Assembly: GCF_021654135.1 (NCBI RefSeq)
Contig: NZ_JAKGSD010000014.1
Span: 99,980-163,979, forward strand
Length of the DNA stretch: 64,000 nucleotides
Origin: Amycolatopsis tucumanensis
Lineage (GTDB): Bacteria > Actinomycetota > Actinomycetes > Mycobacteriales > Pseudonocardiaceae
Direction: 5' to 3'
Shown: piece by piece, positions 25,742 through 34,256 of the stretch
Layout: each line of letters begins with the position of its first letter
Position numbering within the stretch: position 1 is the first letter of the stretch
The notes under the pieces: generated by a model
Seen by the model: only the letters and a program-made list of their open reading frames with translations
The model's database searches: none
What the model was told of the DNA's origin: nothing
Translations under genes and position numbers: made by a program

Positions 25742-25756
25742 TGGAACGATCGGTTG
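25742..25756 (+). promoter_or_regulatory. TetR operator in front of tetR (copy 1)
   Basis: TGGAACGATCGGTTG matches the site before the MFS gene (26383-26397) at 13 of 15 positions, with symmetric AAC-N5-GTT ends. It lies 22 nt before the tetR ATG, so autoregulation is likely. Confidence 0.65.
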
Positions 25757-25778
25757 GCAATGCGCTACGCTGCCGATC

Positions 25779-26357
25779 ATGGCGAGGACCAAGGAGTTCG
25801 ATCCGGACGCCGCGTTGCACGCGGCGCTGGAGCTGTTCTGGCGACAGGGCTACGAGGCCACCTCGATGCAGGACCTGGTCGACCACGTCGGCGTCAACCG
25901 CGCCAGCCTGTACGCCACCTACGGCAGCAAGCACGACCTGTACCTGCGCGCGCTGGACCGGTACTGCGAACTGCGCGGCACCGAGACGATGACCGCGCTC
26001 AACCGGCCCGGCCCCGCGCTCGACGCGGTCCGCGACTTCGTCCACTCCTACGTCACCGAGTGCCGCGAGGACGCGGAGCGCAAGGGCTGCCTGGTCACCA
26101 ACACCGCGACCGAGCTGCTGCCACGCGACGCGAAGGCGGCCCGCCGGGTGGACATCGCCTTCGGGGAGCTGGAGGCCGCACTGGCCGGCACCCTCTCCCG
26201 CGCCCAGCAGGAGGGCGACCTCCCGCCGGACAAGGACCCGCGGGCGCTGGCCCGCTTCCTCGTCACGTTCATCCAGGGCATCCGCGTGGTCGGCAAGACC
26301 GACGACATCCGCCGCCTGGACGAAGCCGTCGACCAGGCCTTGTCGCTGCTCGCCTGA
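25779..26357 (+). CDS. TetR/AcrR-family repressor of the adjacent MFS pump
   Basis: This 192-residue TetR protein (MARTKEFDPDAALHAALELFWRQGYEATSMQDLVDHVGVNRASLYATYGSKHDLY holds the helix-turn-helix) resembles the AcuR/YxaF branch, which often answers to small electrophiles or drugs. Cys88 and Cys109 in the ligand domain could matter for sensing but are not diagnostic. ATG 25779 gives the usual family start. The MFS gene follows 58 nt downstream with the same operator. Confidence 0.88.
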   Translation: MARTKEFDPDAALHAALELFWRQGYEATSMQDLVDHVGVNRASLYATYGSKHDLYLRALDRYCELRGTETMTALNRPGPALDAVRDFVHSYVTECREDAERKGCLVTNTATELLPRDAKAARRVDIAFGELEAALAGTLSRAQQEGDLPPDKDPRALARFLVTFIQGIRVVGKTDDIRRLDEAVDQALSLLA

Positions 26358-26370
26358 AAGCCCTCGCGGC

Positions 26371-26397
26371 TTGACCCGATTCTGGAACGTACGGTTG
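26371..26397 (+). promoter_or_regulatory. Promoter and TetR operator (copy 2) of the MFS gene
   Basis: TTGACC (26371-26376) is a plausible -35. The operator TGGAACGTACGGTTG (26383-26397) lies in the spacer and -10 region, where bound repressor would block polymerase. Confidence 0.6.
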
Positions 26398-26415
26398 TCT
26401 ATGAGAGGAGTGCGC

Positions 26416-27582
26416 ATGCCACGCGCGATCTACGTGCTGAGCCTCGGCGTGTTCGCGATGGTCACGAGCGAGTTCGTCGTCGCCGGGCTCATGCCCCAGC
26501 TGGCCGACGGGCTCGGCGTCACGGTGCCGCAGATCGGCTACCTGATCACCGCGTTCGCGGTCGCGATGGCGGCGGGCGGCCCGGTGCTCACCGTCGCCCT
26601 GATGCGGCTCGCCCCGAAGACCGCGCTGATGCTGTTGTTCGCGGTCTTCCTGGCGGGCAACGTCCTGGCCGCGACCGCGAGCGGTTACGGCACGATGCTG
26701 GTCGCCCGCGTCGTCACCGGCGTCGCCGCGCAGGCGTTCTTCGGCATCGGCATCTCGCTGACCGCGCAGCTCACCCGCCCGGAGGTCCGCGGCCGCGCGA
26801 TCGCCGTGGTGATGAACGGCCTGATGCTCGGCACCCTGCTCGGCCTGCCGCTCGCCACGGTCGTCGGCGAGAACCTCGGCTGGCGCGCGGCGTTCTGGGC
26901 GATCGGCGTGCTGGCCGTGGTCGCGGCGCTGGCCACGCTCGCCGGCGTGCCCGCGCTCGCCACGTCCACCGAGGGCGGCACCTTCCGCGAAGAACTGGGC
27001 GTGTTCCGCGCCCCGCGGTTGTGGCTGGCGCTGTCGACCAGCACGCTCATCATCGGCGCCACGTTCTCCGCGTTCAGCTACTTCACGCCGATCCTCACCG
27101 AGGTCACCGGGTTCGACGGCGGCACGGTGCCGCTGCTGCTCGTCGCCTACGGCGCGGCCACGGTCGTGGGCAACGTCGTCGTCGGGCGTCTCGCCGACCG
27201 GCACACCCTGCCTGTTCTGGTGGCCGGCCTCGCGCTGAACCTGGTCTTCCTCGCCGCGTTCGCCGTGCTCGCCGACCTGCCCGCGCCCGCGGTGGTGACG
27301 ATGCTCGGCATCGGGCTGGTGGGCGTGACGATGAACCCGGCGATGGTGACCCGCGTGCAGCGCGCCGGCAACGCCCGGCCGCTGGTCAACACCGTGCACT
27401 CGTCGTTCATCACGCTCGGCGTCATCCTCGGGTCGTCGCTCGGCGGGCTGGCGATCGAGACGTCCGGGCTGCGCGCGCCGCTGTGGCTCGGCGCCGGCCT
27501 CGCGGCGCTCGGGCTGCTGACCGTGCTGCCCGAACTGCTGCGCCGCCGGGTGCCCGCGCCGGCCCTGCAGCCGTGCGCCTGA
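26416..27582 (+). CDS. MFS efflux transporter (DHA1 family)
   Basis: This 388-residue protein has 12 transmembrane helices and DHA1 features: FVVAGLMPQLADGLGVTVPQIGYLITAFAV (helices 1-2), loop 2-3 RLAPKTALML and the antiporter motif-C-like segment GLMLGTLLGLPLATVVG. Its relatives are AraJ/Bcr-type drug and sugar exporters driven by protons. ATG 26416 follows AGAGGAG. Alternative starts at 26401 and upstream would run into the operator. Probably induced by the substrate of the TetR upstream. Confidence 0.88.
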   Translation: MPRAIYVLSLGVFAMVTSEFVVAGLMPQLADGLGVTVPQIGYLITAFAVAMAAGGPVLTVALMRLAPKTALMLLFAVFLAGNVLAATASGYGTMLVARVVTGVAAQAFFGIGISLTAQLTRPEVRGRAIAVVMNGLMLGTLLGLPLATVVGENLGWRAAFWAIGVLAVVAALATLAGVPALATSTEGGTFREELGVFRAPRLWLALSTSTLIIGATFSAFSYFTPILTEVTGFDGGTVPLLLVAYGAATVVGNVVVGRLADRHTLPVLVAGLALNLVFLAAFAVLADLPAPAVVTMLGIGLVGVTMNPAMVTRVQRAGNARPLVNTVHSSFITLGVILGSSLGGLAIETSGLRAPLWLGAGLAALGLLTVLPELLRRRVPAPALQPCA

Positions 27583-27610
27583 CCGGCCGAGCACCCGGAC
27601 GGCAGGAGCG

Positions 27611-28957
27611 TCACCCGAGGCAGGCCCGGACCGCGTCGGCCAGGTTCGTCGCCCGCGGGTCGTCCGGGCGGTAGTTCCACAGGTTGGGGACGTAGCCGAA
27701 CCCGACACGGGCGTCGGGGTCGGCGAAACCCACCGATCCACCAGAGCCCGGGTGGCCGAACGACCGCGGTCCGAGCATCGGGTACGGCGGGCAGGCCCGC
27801 CAGAACCCCAGCGACATGTTGAAGGAGCGGTCGGCCGGGAGGCTCAGCCCCGGCGGCAGCCCGTGCATGCGCGTGCGGTCGGTCTGGATCTCGGTCGCCG
27901 TGCCGACGGTCGACGGCTTGAGCAGCCGCACACCGTCGACGCGGCTGACGGTGGCGGCGTACATCCGGGCGATCGAGTGCGCGTCGGCGACCATGTTCGC
28001 GGCCGGGAACTCCGCCGCACGCCAGGCACGCGTGGTGAAGTAGCTGGTCGTGTTGTCGAAGGCGCCGCCGAGCTCGCCCGCGCGGATGGCGACGGAACCC
28101 GGGCTGTACTGAGCGTTCACCCACGCGGTGACCGTGTCGGCGTCGAGCCCGGTCACCTTGATCAACCCGGCGAGCAGCTCGTCCACGGTGAACGGGGCGG
28201 CGTCGTGGATCCGCGCGACCCGCCGTTCGTGCTTCTCCGGCAGGCCGATCCACGCGTCGAGCCCGAGCGGGCGGGCCACCTCCTCGGCGAAGAAGGTGCC
28301 GAGCGACTTGCCGGTGATCCGGCGCACCACCTCGCCGACCAGGAACCCGAAGGTGTGGGCGTGGTAGATGTGCTCGGTGCCGGGCTGCCACAGCGGCGGC
28401 TGCGCTTCGAGCGCCCGGATGACCGGGTGCCAGGCGCACGCGTCCGCGAAGGTCAGCGGCCCGTCCACAACCGGCAGGCCGGCCTGGTGAGACAGCAGCC
28501 GGCACACCGGGATCGTGTCCTTGCCGCGCGCGCCGAACTCCGGCCAGTACCGGACCACCGGCGCGTCCAGGTCCAGCAGACCGCGTTGCACCAGCAGGTG
28601 CGCGCAGATCGCGGTGGCGCCCTTCGTCGTCGAGGCGACCTGGGCGATGGTGTTCGCGCGCCACGGCCGGTTCGCCTCGCGATCGGCGAGGCCGTCCCAG
28701 AGGTCGACCACGAGGCGGCCGTCCACGTAGACGCTGCACGCCGCGCCGACCTCGCCAGGGCCGTCGAAGTTCGCGCGGAACGCGTCGGCGACCTTCCCCC
28801 AGCCGCGGGCGACGCCACGCTCACCGCGGTCGCCTTCGTGGCTTTCCGCGGAGGCGGTTCCGGCCCCGGCGAGGGTGAGCGCGGCGGCGCCACCGGCGCC
28901 CTGCAGAACGGTTCGGCGCGTCAGGCGCCCGTGCTCCGGTGAGGTGGAAGCAGGCAT
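27611..28957 (-). CDS. Tat-exported serine hydrolase, beta-lactamase (class C)/EstB family
   Basis: This 448-residue protein has a twin-arginine signal (RLTRRTVLQGAGGAAALTLAG, with cleavage near ASA at ~37) and a penicillin-binding-protein-like fold. The nucleophile motif SxxK is in ASTTKGAT. The Tyr motif reads YHAHTFG, where true beta-lactamases have YxN. The third motif is HPGSGG in place of KTG. This combination is typical of EstB-like esterases acting on short acyl esters, so an antibiotic resistance role is unlikely. It is a single gene or second in line after the LpqC-like gene 66 bp upstream. Confidence 0.87.
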   Translation of the reverse strand: MPASTSPEHGRLTRRTVLQGAGGAAALTLAGAGTASAESHEGDRGERGVARGWGKVADAFRANFDGPGEVGAACSVYVDGRLVVDLWDGLADREANRPWRANTIAQVASTTKGATAICAHLLVQRGLLDLDAPVVRYWPEFGARGKDTIPVCRLLSHQAGLPVVDGPLTFADACAWHPVIRALEAQPPLWQPGTEHIYHAHTFGFLVGEVVRRITGKSLGTFFAEEVARPLGLDAWIGLPEKHERRVARIHDAAPFTVDELLAGLIKVTGLDADTVTAWVNAQYSPGSVAIRAGELGGAFDNTTSYFTTRAWRAAEFPAANMVADAHSIARMYAATVSRVDGVRLLKPSTVGTATEIQTDRTRMHGLPPGLSLPADRSFNMSLGFWRACPPYPMLGPRSFGHPGSGGSVGFADPDARVGFGYVPNLWNYRPDDPRATNLADAVRACLG

Positions 28958-29023
28958 GACACATCTCCTCCGTGTTGTTCCGTGTCCCGGAATCCGATGC
29001 GTCCACCGTCGCCGGGCGGCCGG

Positions 29024-29857
29024 TCACCGCGCTGACATCGCGCTGACACCGCCGTGCCTGACCTGACGGGACAGGAAGTTCCACATCAGCCCGGCCACGG
29101 AGGACGGCCAGGCGTGGGTGAGACCGGGGAACACGATGGACTGCACGGCGGCTCCGCCGTGGCAGCCGCGCCACGTCGTCACCACCGCCGGGCCGGTCCG
29201 CCGCGTCGAGGAGTGCGCCGGACAGGAGTTCAGTGCCCGCCAGGTCGTGGTCGCGTGCTGCACCACCTGGGCGCCGTGCTGGAGGATCCGGTCCGCGGTC
29301 CCGGCGGCGACGAGCGCGGACAACCCGGCCGCGGCGCGGTTCGCGCACGTCGTGGGCGGGGCGGCGCCGTAGGTCGCGAACGCGGCGAAGGTGGCCGGCG
29401 AGACGCACGCGAGGTGGAACGCGAGCCGCCCGCCGTTGCTGTAACCGACGAGGTAGATCCGCCGCGGATCGGTGCCGAACGCCCGCGTGGCGTCCGCGAC
29501 CACCGCCTGCACGAACGCCGTGTCGTCGACGTGCCGACGGGCGGCCAGACCACAGCAACCGCTGCCCGCGTTCCACGACTGCCCGATTCCCGCCGGATAC
29601 ACGACATCGGCGAGCCCGTTTTCCGCGAACCGCAGAAAACCGGTCCGGGTCGCCATATTCCGGACATCCATTCCACGACCGTGCAACACCACCAGCAACG
29701 GCAGTCCGGAATGGGCGGATTCCGCCCGCACCGCCAGATAAGTCCGCCCCGCCACCACCCGGGTCGTCATCGAAACTCCTTGCGCCACAGCGGAAACCGA
29801 ACCGCCGACGAGCAGCACGCACAGGACGCTCACCAGGAACGCTTTCCACCACCGCAC
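29024..29857 (-). CDS. Secreted LpqC/PHB-depolymerase-type esterase
   Basis: This ~277-residue alpha/beta hydrolase has a signal peptide (VRWWKAFLVSVLCVLLVGGSVSAVAQG). Active-site elements are the oxyanion loop LLVVLHGRGMD, nucleophile elbow GYSNGG and His in GLTHAWP; the Asp is probably in AAGTADRIL. The Cys pairs (GCCG, LACVS, TTCAN, SCPAH, GCHGG) suggest disulfides. The family cleaves polyester or feruloyl-type esters outside the cell. GTG 29857 was chosen because it gives a clean signal peptide; GTG 29899 is possible and would overlap the promoter region of the divergent operon. Confidence 0.82.
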   Translation of the reverse strand: MRWWKAFLVSVLCVLLVGGSVSAVAQGVSMTTRVVAGRTYLAVRAESAHSGLPLLVVLHGRGMDVRNMATRTGFLRFAENGLADVVYPAGIGQSWNAGSGCCGLAARRHVDDTAFVQAVVADATRAFGTDPRRIYLVGYSNGGRLAFHLACVSPATFAAFATYGAAPPTTCANRAAAGLSALVAAGTADRILQHGAQVVQHATTTWRALNSCPAHSSTRRTGPAVVTTWRGCHGGAAVQSIVFPGLTHAWPSSVAGLMWNFLSRQVRHGGVSAMSAR

Positions 29858-29984
29858 GGAATCAGTTTGACCGGAATTCCGTGGGGCGCGGGTGAGCACA
29901 GCGTTTTCTCAGGCGGCTCTCACCGGCCGCCCAGAAAGGGGGACGACACTCGGCCGGGTCGTTCGCCGAACCAGAGGAGTGCAG

Positions 29985-31454
29985 ATGGCCGTGATTTCCC
30001 GGATGCTGGAGGTGCGCGCCCAGGACCGGCCGGACGAGGTGGCCTTCCTCGACGGCGCGGACGGGCGCGAGCTGACCTGGCGTTCGGTCGCGGCCACCGC
30101 GCGGCGCTGGCGCGAACTCGCCCGCGATCTGCCGCCCCGCACCCGGATCGGCCTGGTGGCAGCGGATCCGCTGGCGTTCACCGCCGCCTACCTCGGCTGC
30201 CTCGCCGCGGGCCTGACCGCCGCGCCGGTCGATCCCCGGCTCACCGCCGCCGAACTGGGCACCGCCCTCGACCGGCTGCGCGCCGCGGTCGTCGCGACCG
30301 ACCAGCCGGACCTGGTGCCCGGACACCCGACCTGGGCGCTCGACCGCGACGGCCCGCGTCCCGTCCGGACCGGTCGCATCCGCGCCGACGGCACCGCGTT
30401 GCGACCCGCGGTGCTGCTCACCAGTTCCGGCACCACCGGCGCGCCCAAGGGGATCCCGCTCAGCGAGTGGCAGCTCGTGCGCGCCGCTCGCCGCGTCGCC
30501 CGGCACCACCGGTTCGGCCCCGGCGAGCGCGGGTACACGCCACTCCCCCTCTTCCACGTGAACGCGCAGGTGATGGGCCTGCTGGCGACCGTGGTCAGCG
30601 GCGGCTCGCTGGTCCTCGACCGGAGGTTCAGCGCCGTCGACCACTGGGACCGCGTCGGGCGCTGGTCGCCGACCTGGCTCAACACCGTCCCCGCGATCCT
30701 CGCCTCGCTCGCCGGGCAGCCCGCGCCGCCGGAGCACGTCGTCCGCCGCATCCGGTTCGCGCGGTCGGCGTCGGCGCCGTTGTCACCGGAGATCGCGCGG
30801 CGCTTCACGGAGCGCACCGGCGTCGGCGTGCTGGAGACCTACGGGATGTCCGAGGCCGCCGGGCAGATCACCGCGAACCCGCTCGAACCCCGGCTGCGCC
30901 GCGCCGGCTCGGTCGGCCTGCCCGTCGGGGTCGGTGTCGTGGTGGCCGGGCCGGACGGCGCGGTGCTGCCGTCGGGCGAACGCGGCGAGGTTCGGCTGCG
31001 CGGCCGTCAAGTGGTGAGCCGGTACCTCGAACTGGACGGTCTCGGCGAACGGATCCGCCCGGCCCGGACGCCGGACGGGTGGCTGCCGACCGGTGACGTG
31101 GGCGTGCTCGACGAGCACGGGTACCTGACGCTCGCCGGGCGCGTGGACGACGTCATCAACCGCGGCGGCGAGAAGATCTACCCGCACGAGATCGAGGACG
31201 TGCTGCTCGCGCACCCGGCGGTCACCGCGGTCGCGGTCGTCGGCGCGCCGGACGAGCGCCTCGGCCAGGTTCCCGTCGCGTTCGTGACCGGACGGCCGGA
31301 ACCCGGGCTGGCGCGGGCTTTGCACGGCTGGTGCGAACAGCGGCTGGCCCGCTACAAGCGGCCGTCGGTGATCGAGGTGACGACGGCCCTGCCGCTCGGC
31401 CCGACCGGGAAGGTGCTGCGCCGTGAACTGCGCGCCGCGGCGGGCGGCCGGTGA
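29985..31454 (+). CDS. AMP-dependent carboxylate/acyl-CoA ligase of the ComA cluster
   Basis: This 489-residue member of the ANL family activates a carboxylic acid as acyl-adenylate, usually for transfer to CoA or a carrier thiol. The P-loop is LTSSGTTGAPKG, then TYGMSEAAGQI (A5), GWLPTGDVGVLDEHGYLTLAGR (A7-A8), and the catalytic C-terminal Lys in GPTGKVLRREL. GAGGAG precedes ATG 29985. It heads an operon whose next start overlaps its stop (GTGA). No carrier protein is encoded nearby, so a CoA ester is the simplest product. Substrate unknown. Confidence 0.9.
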   Translation: MAVISRMLEVRAQDRPDEVAFLDGADGRELTWRSVAATARRWRELARDLPPRTRIGLVAADPLAFTAAYLGCLAAGLTAAPVDPRLTAAELGTALDRLRAAVVATDQPDLVPGHPTWALDRDGPRPVRTGRIRADGTALRPAVLLTSSGTTGAPKGIPLSEWQLVRAARRVARHHRFGPGERGYTPLPLFHVNAQVMGLLATVVSGGSLVLDRRFSAVDHWDRVGRWSPTWLNTVPAILASLAGQPAPPEHVVRRIRFARSASAPLSPEIARRFTERTGVGVLETYGMSEAAGQITANPLEPRLRRAGSVGLPVGVGVVVAGPDGAVLPSGERGEVRLRGRQVVSRYLELDGLGERIRPARTPDGWLPTGDVGVLDEHGYLTLAGRVDDVINRGGEKIYPHEIEDVLLAHPAVTAVAVVGAPDERLGQVPVAFVTGRPEPGLARALHGWCEQRLARYKRPSVIEVTTALPLGPTGKVLRRELRAAAGGR

Positions 31455-32572
31455 GCCGGGGCGGCGCGCACCTGCACTACGTCGACCTGGTGCGGGTCCT
31501 GACCGTCGGGCTGGTGATCGGCCTGCACGTGCTGGCGCTGGCGCCGTTCGCGCCGGGCGTGCCGATCGGCGGGCTGATCGTCGTCTTCCACGTCAGCCGC
31601 GAGGTGTTCTTCCTGCTGACCGCGTTCGTGCTCACCTACAGCACAGTCCGCAAGCCGCGGTGGCGCGAGTTCTGGCGACGGCGCTACCTGTTCGTGGTCG
31701 TGCCGTATCTGCTGTGGACGGTCGTCTACTTCCTGGCGAACGGCGGACCGTACTCGGCGACGGCGTTCGTCCCCGAGCTGCTCACCGGCACCGCGCGCTA
31801 CCACCTGTACTTCCTGCTCGTGTCGATGCAGATCTACCTGGTGTGGCCGCTCGTCCGGGCGCTGATCGCGGTGACCCGGCGGTACCACTGGGCGCTGCTG
31901 GCCTTCGCGGTGGCGTTCCAGCTGGTGTTCTCGCTCGCCGTGCAGCAGCAGTGGGACCTCGGCGGGCTGTCCGGGTGGGTGCACGCGCCGGACGCCTGGC
32001 TGCCCAGCTACCTCGGCTACGTGCTGGCCGGCGCGCTGGCCGGGACGCACCGGGAACGGCTCGTGGCGTGGACCCGCGCGCACGTTCCGCTGGTCCTCGG
32101 CGGCTGCGTGGCGGCGCTGGCGCTCGGTGTGGGTGTCTACTTGGGACAGGTCTACTCGGCCGGGACACCGCCGCTGGTGGCCAGCATCGTGTTCCAGCCC
32201 GTCGTCGTGGTGGAGAGTTTCGCCGTGGCCTTGGCGTTCCTCGCGCTCGGTCTGGTGTGGACGGAGCGCGGGACGCCGTGGCGCGGTCTGGTCCGGGCGG
32301 CCTCCGACGCGTCGTTCGGCGTCTACCTGCTCCACCCGCTGCTGCTGCAGGGCCTGCTCCTCGCGGTCGTCGCCGCCGGACCCGCGCAACCGCCGGACGC
32401 GGTGCTGCTGCCCGTGCTGGTGCTGGTGGTCGTCCCGCTCGTCTACTCCGCATCCGGCCTGGTCACCGCACTGGCGCGGCGCACCCCGGCCAGCCTCGCC
32501 CTCACCGGGCGGCCCCGGCCGCGCGCTCGCGTGCCCGCGCCCGCCCTCGTCCCCACAGGAGGAACCCGATGA
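31451..32572 (+). CDS. Integral membrane acyltransferase (acyltransferase-3 family)
   Basis: This 373-residue protein has about ten transmembrane helices. The family start is recognisable: LHYVDLVRVLTVGLVIGLHVLAL with the conserved His, then FHVSREVFFLLTAFVLTY and RRRYLFVVVPYLLWTVVYF. Acyltransferase-3 proteins acylate hydroxyl groups of sugars, lipids or natural products, often at the membrane. GTG 31451 overlaps the ligase stop by 4 nt, and its own stop overlaps the comA start by 4 nt. The C-terminal ~30 residues are Arg/Pro/Ala-rich. In this operon it could acylate the product of ComA. Confidence 0.88.
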   Translation: MSRGGAHLHYVDLVRVLTVGLVIGLHVLALAPFAPGVPIGGLIVVFHVSREVFFLLTAFVLTYSTVRKPRWREFWRRRYLFVVVPYLLWTVVYFLANGGPYSATAFVPELLTGTARYHLYFLLVSMQIYLVWPLVRALIAVTRRYHWALLAFAVAFQLVFSLAVQQQWDLGGLSGWVHAPDAWLPSYLGYVLAGALAGTHRERLVAWTRAHVPLVLGGCVAALALGVGVYLGQVYSAGTPPLVASIVFQPVVVVESFAVALAFLALGLVWTERGTPWRGLVRAASDASFGVYLLHPLLLQGLLLAVVAAGPAQPPDAVLLPVLVLVVVPLVYSASGLVTALARRTPASLALTGRPRPRARVPAPALVPTGGTR

Positions 32573-33312
32573 ACACCGGTGTGACCATGGTGATCGACCC
32601 CGGTCTGCCGACCGGCGCGTTCACCGACCTGGTGGCCAGCCACGGCGACCACATCGACCTGCTCAAGTTCGGCTGGGGCACCGCGCTGGTGACCAGGGAC
32701 CTGCACCGCAAGATCGCCGTGCTGCGGGAAGCCGGGATCGGCTGCTACTTCGGCGGCACGCTGTTCGAGCACTACCTGGTGCGCGACCGGCTGGACGACT
32801 ACCTGGCGTTCGTCGACGACGCCGGGGCGACCCACATCGAGGTGTCCAACGGCACGATCCCGTTGTCGCAGCACGACAAGGCGTTCTACGTCGAGCGGAT
32901 GACCCGGTACCGGCCGGTGCTCGCCGAGGTCGGTTACAAGGACGCGGGCCGTTCGGCGAGCCTCGGGCCGGGCGACTGGGTCGCCGCGATCGCCGAGGAC
33001 CTCGCCGCGGGCGCGGACTTCGTGATCACCGAGACGCGCGAGAGCGGCCGCAGCGGCCTGGCCCGGCCGGACGGGCACGTGCGCGAGGACGTGCTGCACG
33101 CGGTGATCTCCGCGGTCGACCACCGGCGCCTGCTGTTCGAGGCGCCGACCAAGGACCTGCAGGTCGAACTGATCCAGGCGCTCGGGCCGTCGGTGAACCT
33201 CGGCAACATCGCCACCACCGACGTGCTCGGCGTGGAAACCCTGCGGCGCGGGCTGCGCGCCGACACCCTGATCCAGCTCACCCCCACTCTCGAAAGGACC
33301 GTCCATGCGTGA
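32569..33312 (+). CDS. comA: Phosphosulfolactate synthase (ComA family)
   Basis: This 247-residue TIM-barrel protein belongs to the ComA family, which adds sulfite to phosphoenolpyruvate to give (R)-2-phospho-3-sulfolactate. In methanogens this leads to coenzyme M, and in Bacillus (YitD) to spore sulfolactate. Family motifs are all present: LLKFGWGT (31-38), YFGGTLFEHY (60-69), HIEVSNGTI (89-97), EVGYKD with the conserved Lys124, and FVITETRESG (151-160). Length is normal. Coenzyme M is not expected in this type of organism. The operon context (ligase, acyltransferase, phosphatase) points to a sulfonated small molecule. Its stop overlaps the VOC gene by 8 nt. Confidence 0.9.
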   Translation: MNTGVTMVIDPGLPTGAFTDLVASHGDHIDLLKFGWGTALVTRDLHRKIAVLREAGIGCYFGGTLFEHYLVRDRLDDYLAFVDDAGATHIEVSNGTIPLSQHDKAFYVERMTRYRPVLAEVGYKDAGRSASLGPGDWVAAIAEDLAAGADFVITETRESGRSGLARPDGHVREDVLHAVISAVDHRRLLFEAPTKDLQVELIQALGPSVNLGNIATTDVLGVETLRRGLRADTLIQLTPTLERTVHA

Positions 33313-33703
33313 CCCCAGGGACGCCTGCCACGTCGCCATTCCCGCCCGCGACCTCGACGAGGCCGTCGAGTTCTACGTGTTCGGCCTCGGCGCGAAACTG
33401 GCCCGCCGCTACGACGACCGCGTGACGTTCGACTTCTTCGGCGACCAGCTCGTCTGCCACCTGTCGGAGAACGTGCCGGCGGAGGCGGTGGCGTACCCGC
33501 GGCACTTCGGGGTGAGCTTCGCGCGGGCCGAGGACTTCGACCGGCTGGTGCGGGTCGTCGAGCACCGGAAGCTGAAGGTGCTGTCCGGGCCGTCGCTGCG
33601 GTTCGAGGGGACGGCCGAGCAGCACCGCACGTTGTTCCTGGTGGACCCGTCGAACAACGTGCTGGAGTTCAAGAACTACGACGACCCGCGGTTGCAGTAC
33701 TGA
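33305..33703 (+). CDS. VOC-superfamily metalloprotein (glyoxalase/dioxygenase fold)
   Basis: This 132-residue single-domain VOC protein has probable metal ligands His9 (ACHVAIPA), His67 (PRHFGVSF) and Glu121 (NVLEFKNYDD), the His-His-Glu set of extradiol dioxygenase and glyoxalase relatives. ATG 33305 lies within the end of comA. Its closest look-alikes are small proteins annotated as glyoxalase-like with the DPSNNVLEFK end. Role in the ComA operon unknown: it could isomerise or oxidise the sulfolactate product, or give self-protection. Confidence 0.85.
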   Translation: MRDPRDACHVAIPARDLDEAVEFYVFGLGAKLARRYDDRVTFDFFGDQLVCHLSENVPAEAVAYPRHFGVSFARAEDFDRLVRVVEHRKLKVLSGPSLRFEGTAEQHRTLFLVDPSNNVLEFKNYDDPRLQY

Positions 33704-34245
33704 TGGCCGTGCACCTGGTGCGGCACGGGCAGAGCGCGTGGAACGTCGCCGGCCGCGTGCAGGGGCAGTCGCCGCGCGCGGGTTCGCTGACCGCGGCGGG
33801 GCGGGCGCAGGCGGCCGCGCTGGACGTGACCGGGACGGTGCTCGTGTCGAGCGATCTGCCCAGGGCGCGGGAGACGGCGCAGATCATCGCGGCCCGGCTG
33901 GGGCTGCCGGTGCTGGTCGACGCCGGGTTGCGGGAGCAGCGGCTGGGCGCGCTCGAGGGCAGGCGGTTCGCCGAGGTGCGGCCGGTGATCGACGGCCTGT
34001 GGGCGCACCCGCTGCGGCTGCCGCCCGGAGGCGGGGAGAGCGTGGCCGACCTGCACCTGCGGGTGCGGCGGACGCTGGGCAGGCTGGCGGCGCGGCACGC
34101 CGGGGAGGAGCTGGTCGTGGTGACGCACGGCGGCCCGATCCGGGTGGCGACGGCCGGGGTGGACCCGCTGTCGGGGGCCGCAGTGCCGCGCGTGGCGGTC
34201 GGCAATGCGGCGGTGATCACTGTGCGTCCGGGCGCGGCCGTCTAG
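33703..34245 (+). CDS. Histidine phosphatase family protein
   Basis: This 180-residue member of the phosphoglycerate mutase-like superfamily has the phospho-acceptor in VRHGQSAWN (His8), second Arg in SSDLPRARETA, the acid in LREQRLGALEG, and the second His in VVTHGGPIR. It overlaps the VOC stop by 1 nt. In archaeal coenzyme M synthesis, phosphosulfolactate is dephosphorylated by the unrelated ComB. No ComB is present here, so this phosphatase is the natural candidate for that step (inference from position). Confidence 0.88.
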   Translation: MAVHLVRHGQSAWNVAGRVQGQSPRAGSLTAAGRAQAAALDVTGTVLVSSDLPRARETAQIIAARLGLPVLVDAGLREQRLGALEGRRFAEVRPVIDGLWAHPLRLPPGGGESVADLHLRVRRTLGRLAARHAGEELVVVTHGGPIRVATAGVDPLSGAAVPRVAVGNAAVITVRPGAAV

Positions 34246-34248
34246 TCT
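34243..34248 (+). promoter_or_regulatory. -10 box of a probable leaderless crotonase transcript
   Basis: TAGTCT overlaps the phosphatase stop and ends 8 nt before GTG 34257. With no ribosome site in front of that GTG, a separate leaderless mRNA is likely. Confidence 0.4.
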
Positions 34249-34256
34249 GCGGCCTT

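Noticed and set aside
27611..28957. Beta-lactamase resistance gene
   Set aside because: SxxK is present but the Tyr motif is YHAH and the third motif HPGSGG, matching EstB-type esterases rather than beta-lactamases.
29054..31096. 680-codon + strand frame across the esterase and ligase genes
   Set aside because: Shadow frame; the supported genes here are the - strand esterase and the ligase in another frame.
29985..34245. Coenzyme M biosynthesis
   Set aside because: Only the ComA step is present; ComB, ComC, ComD and ComE are absent, and coenzyme M is not expected in this type of organism.
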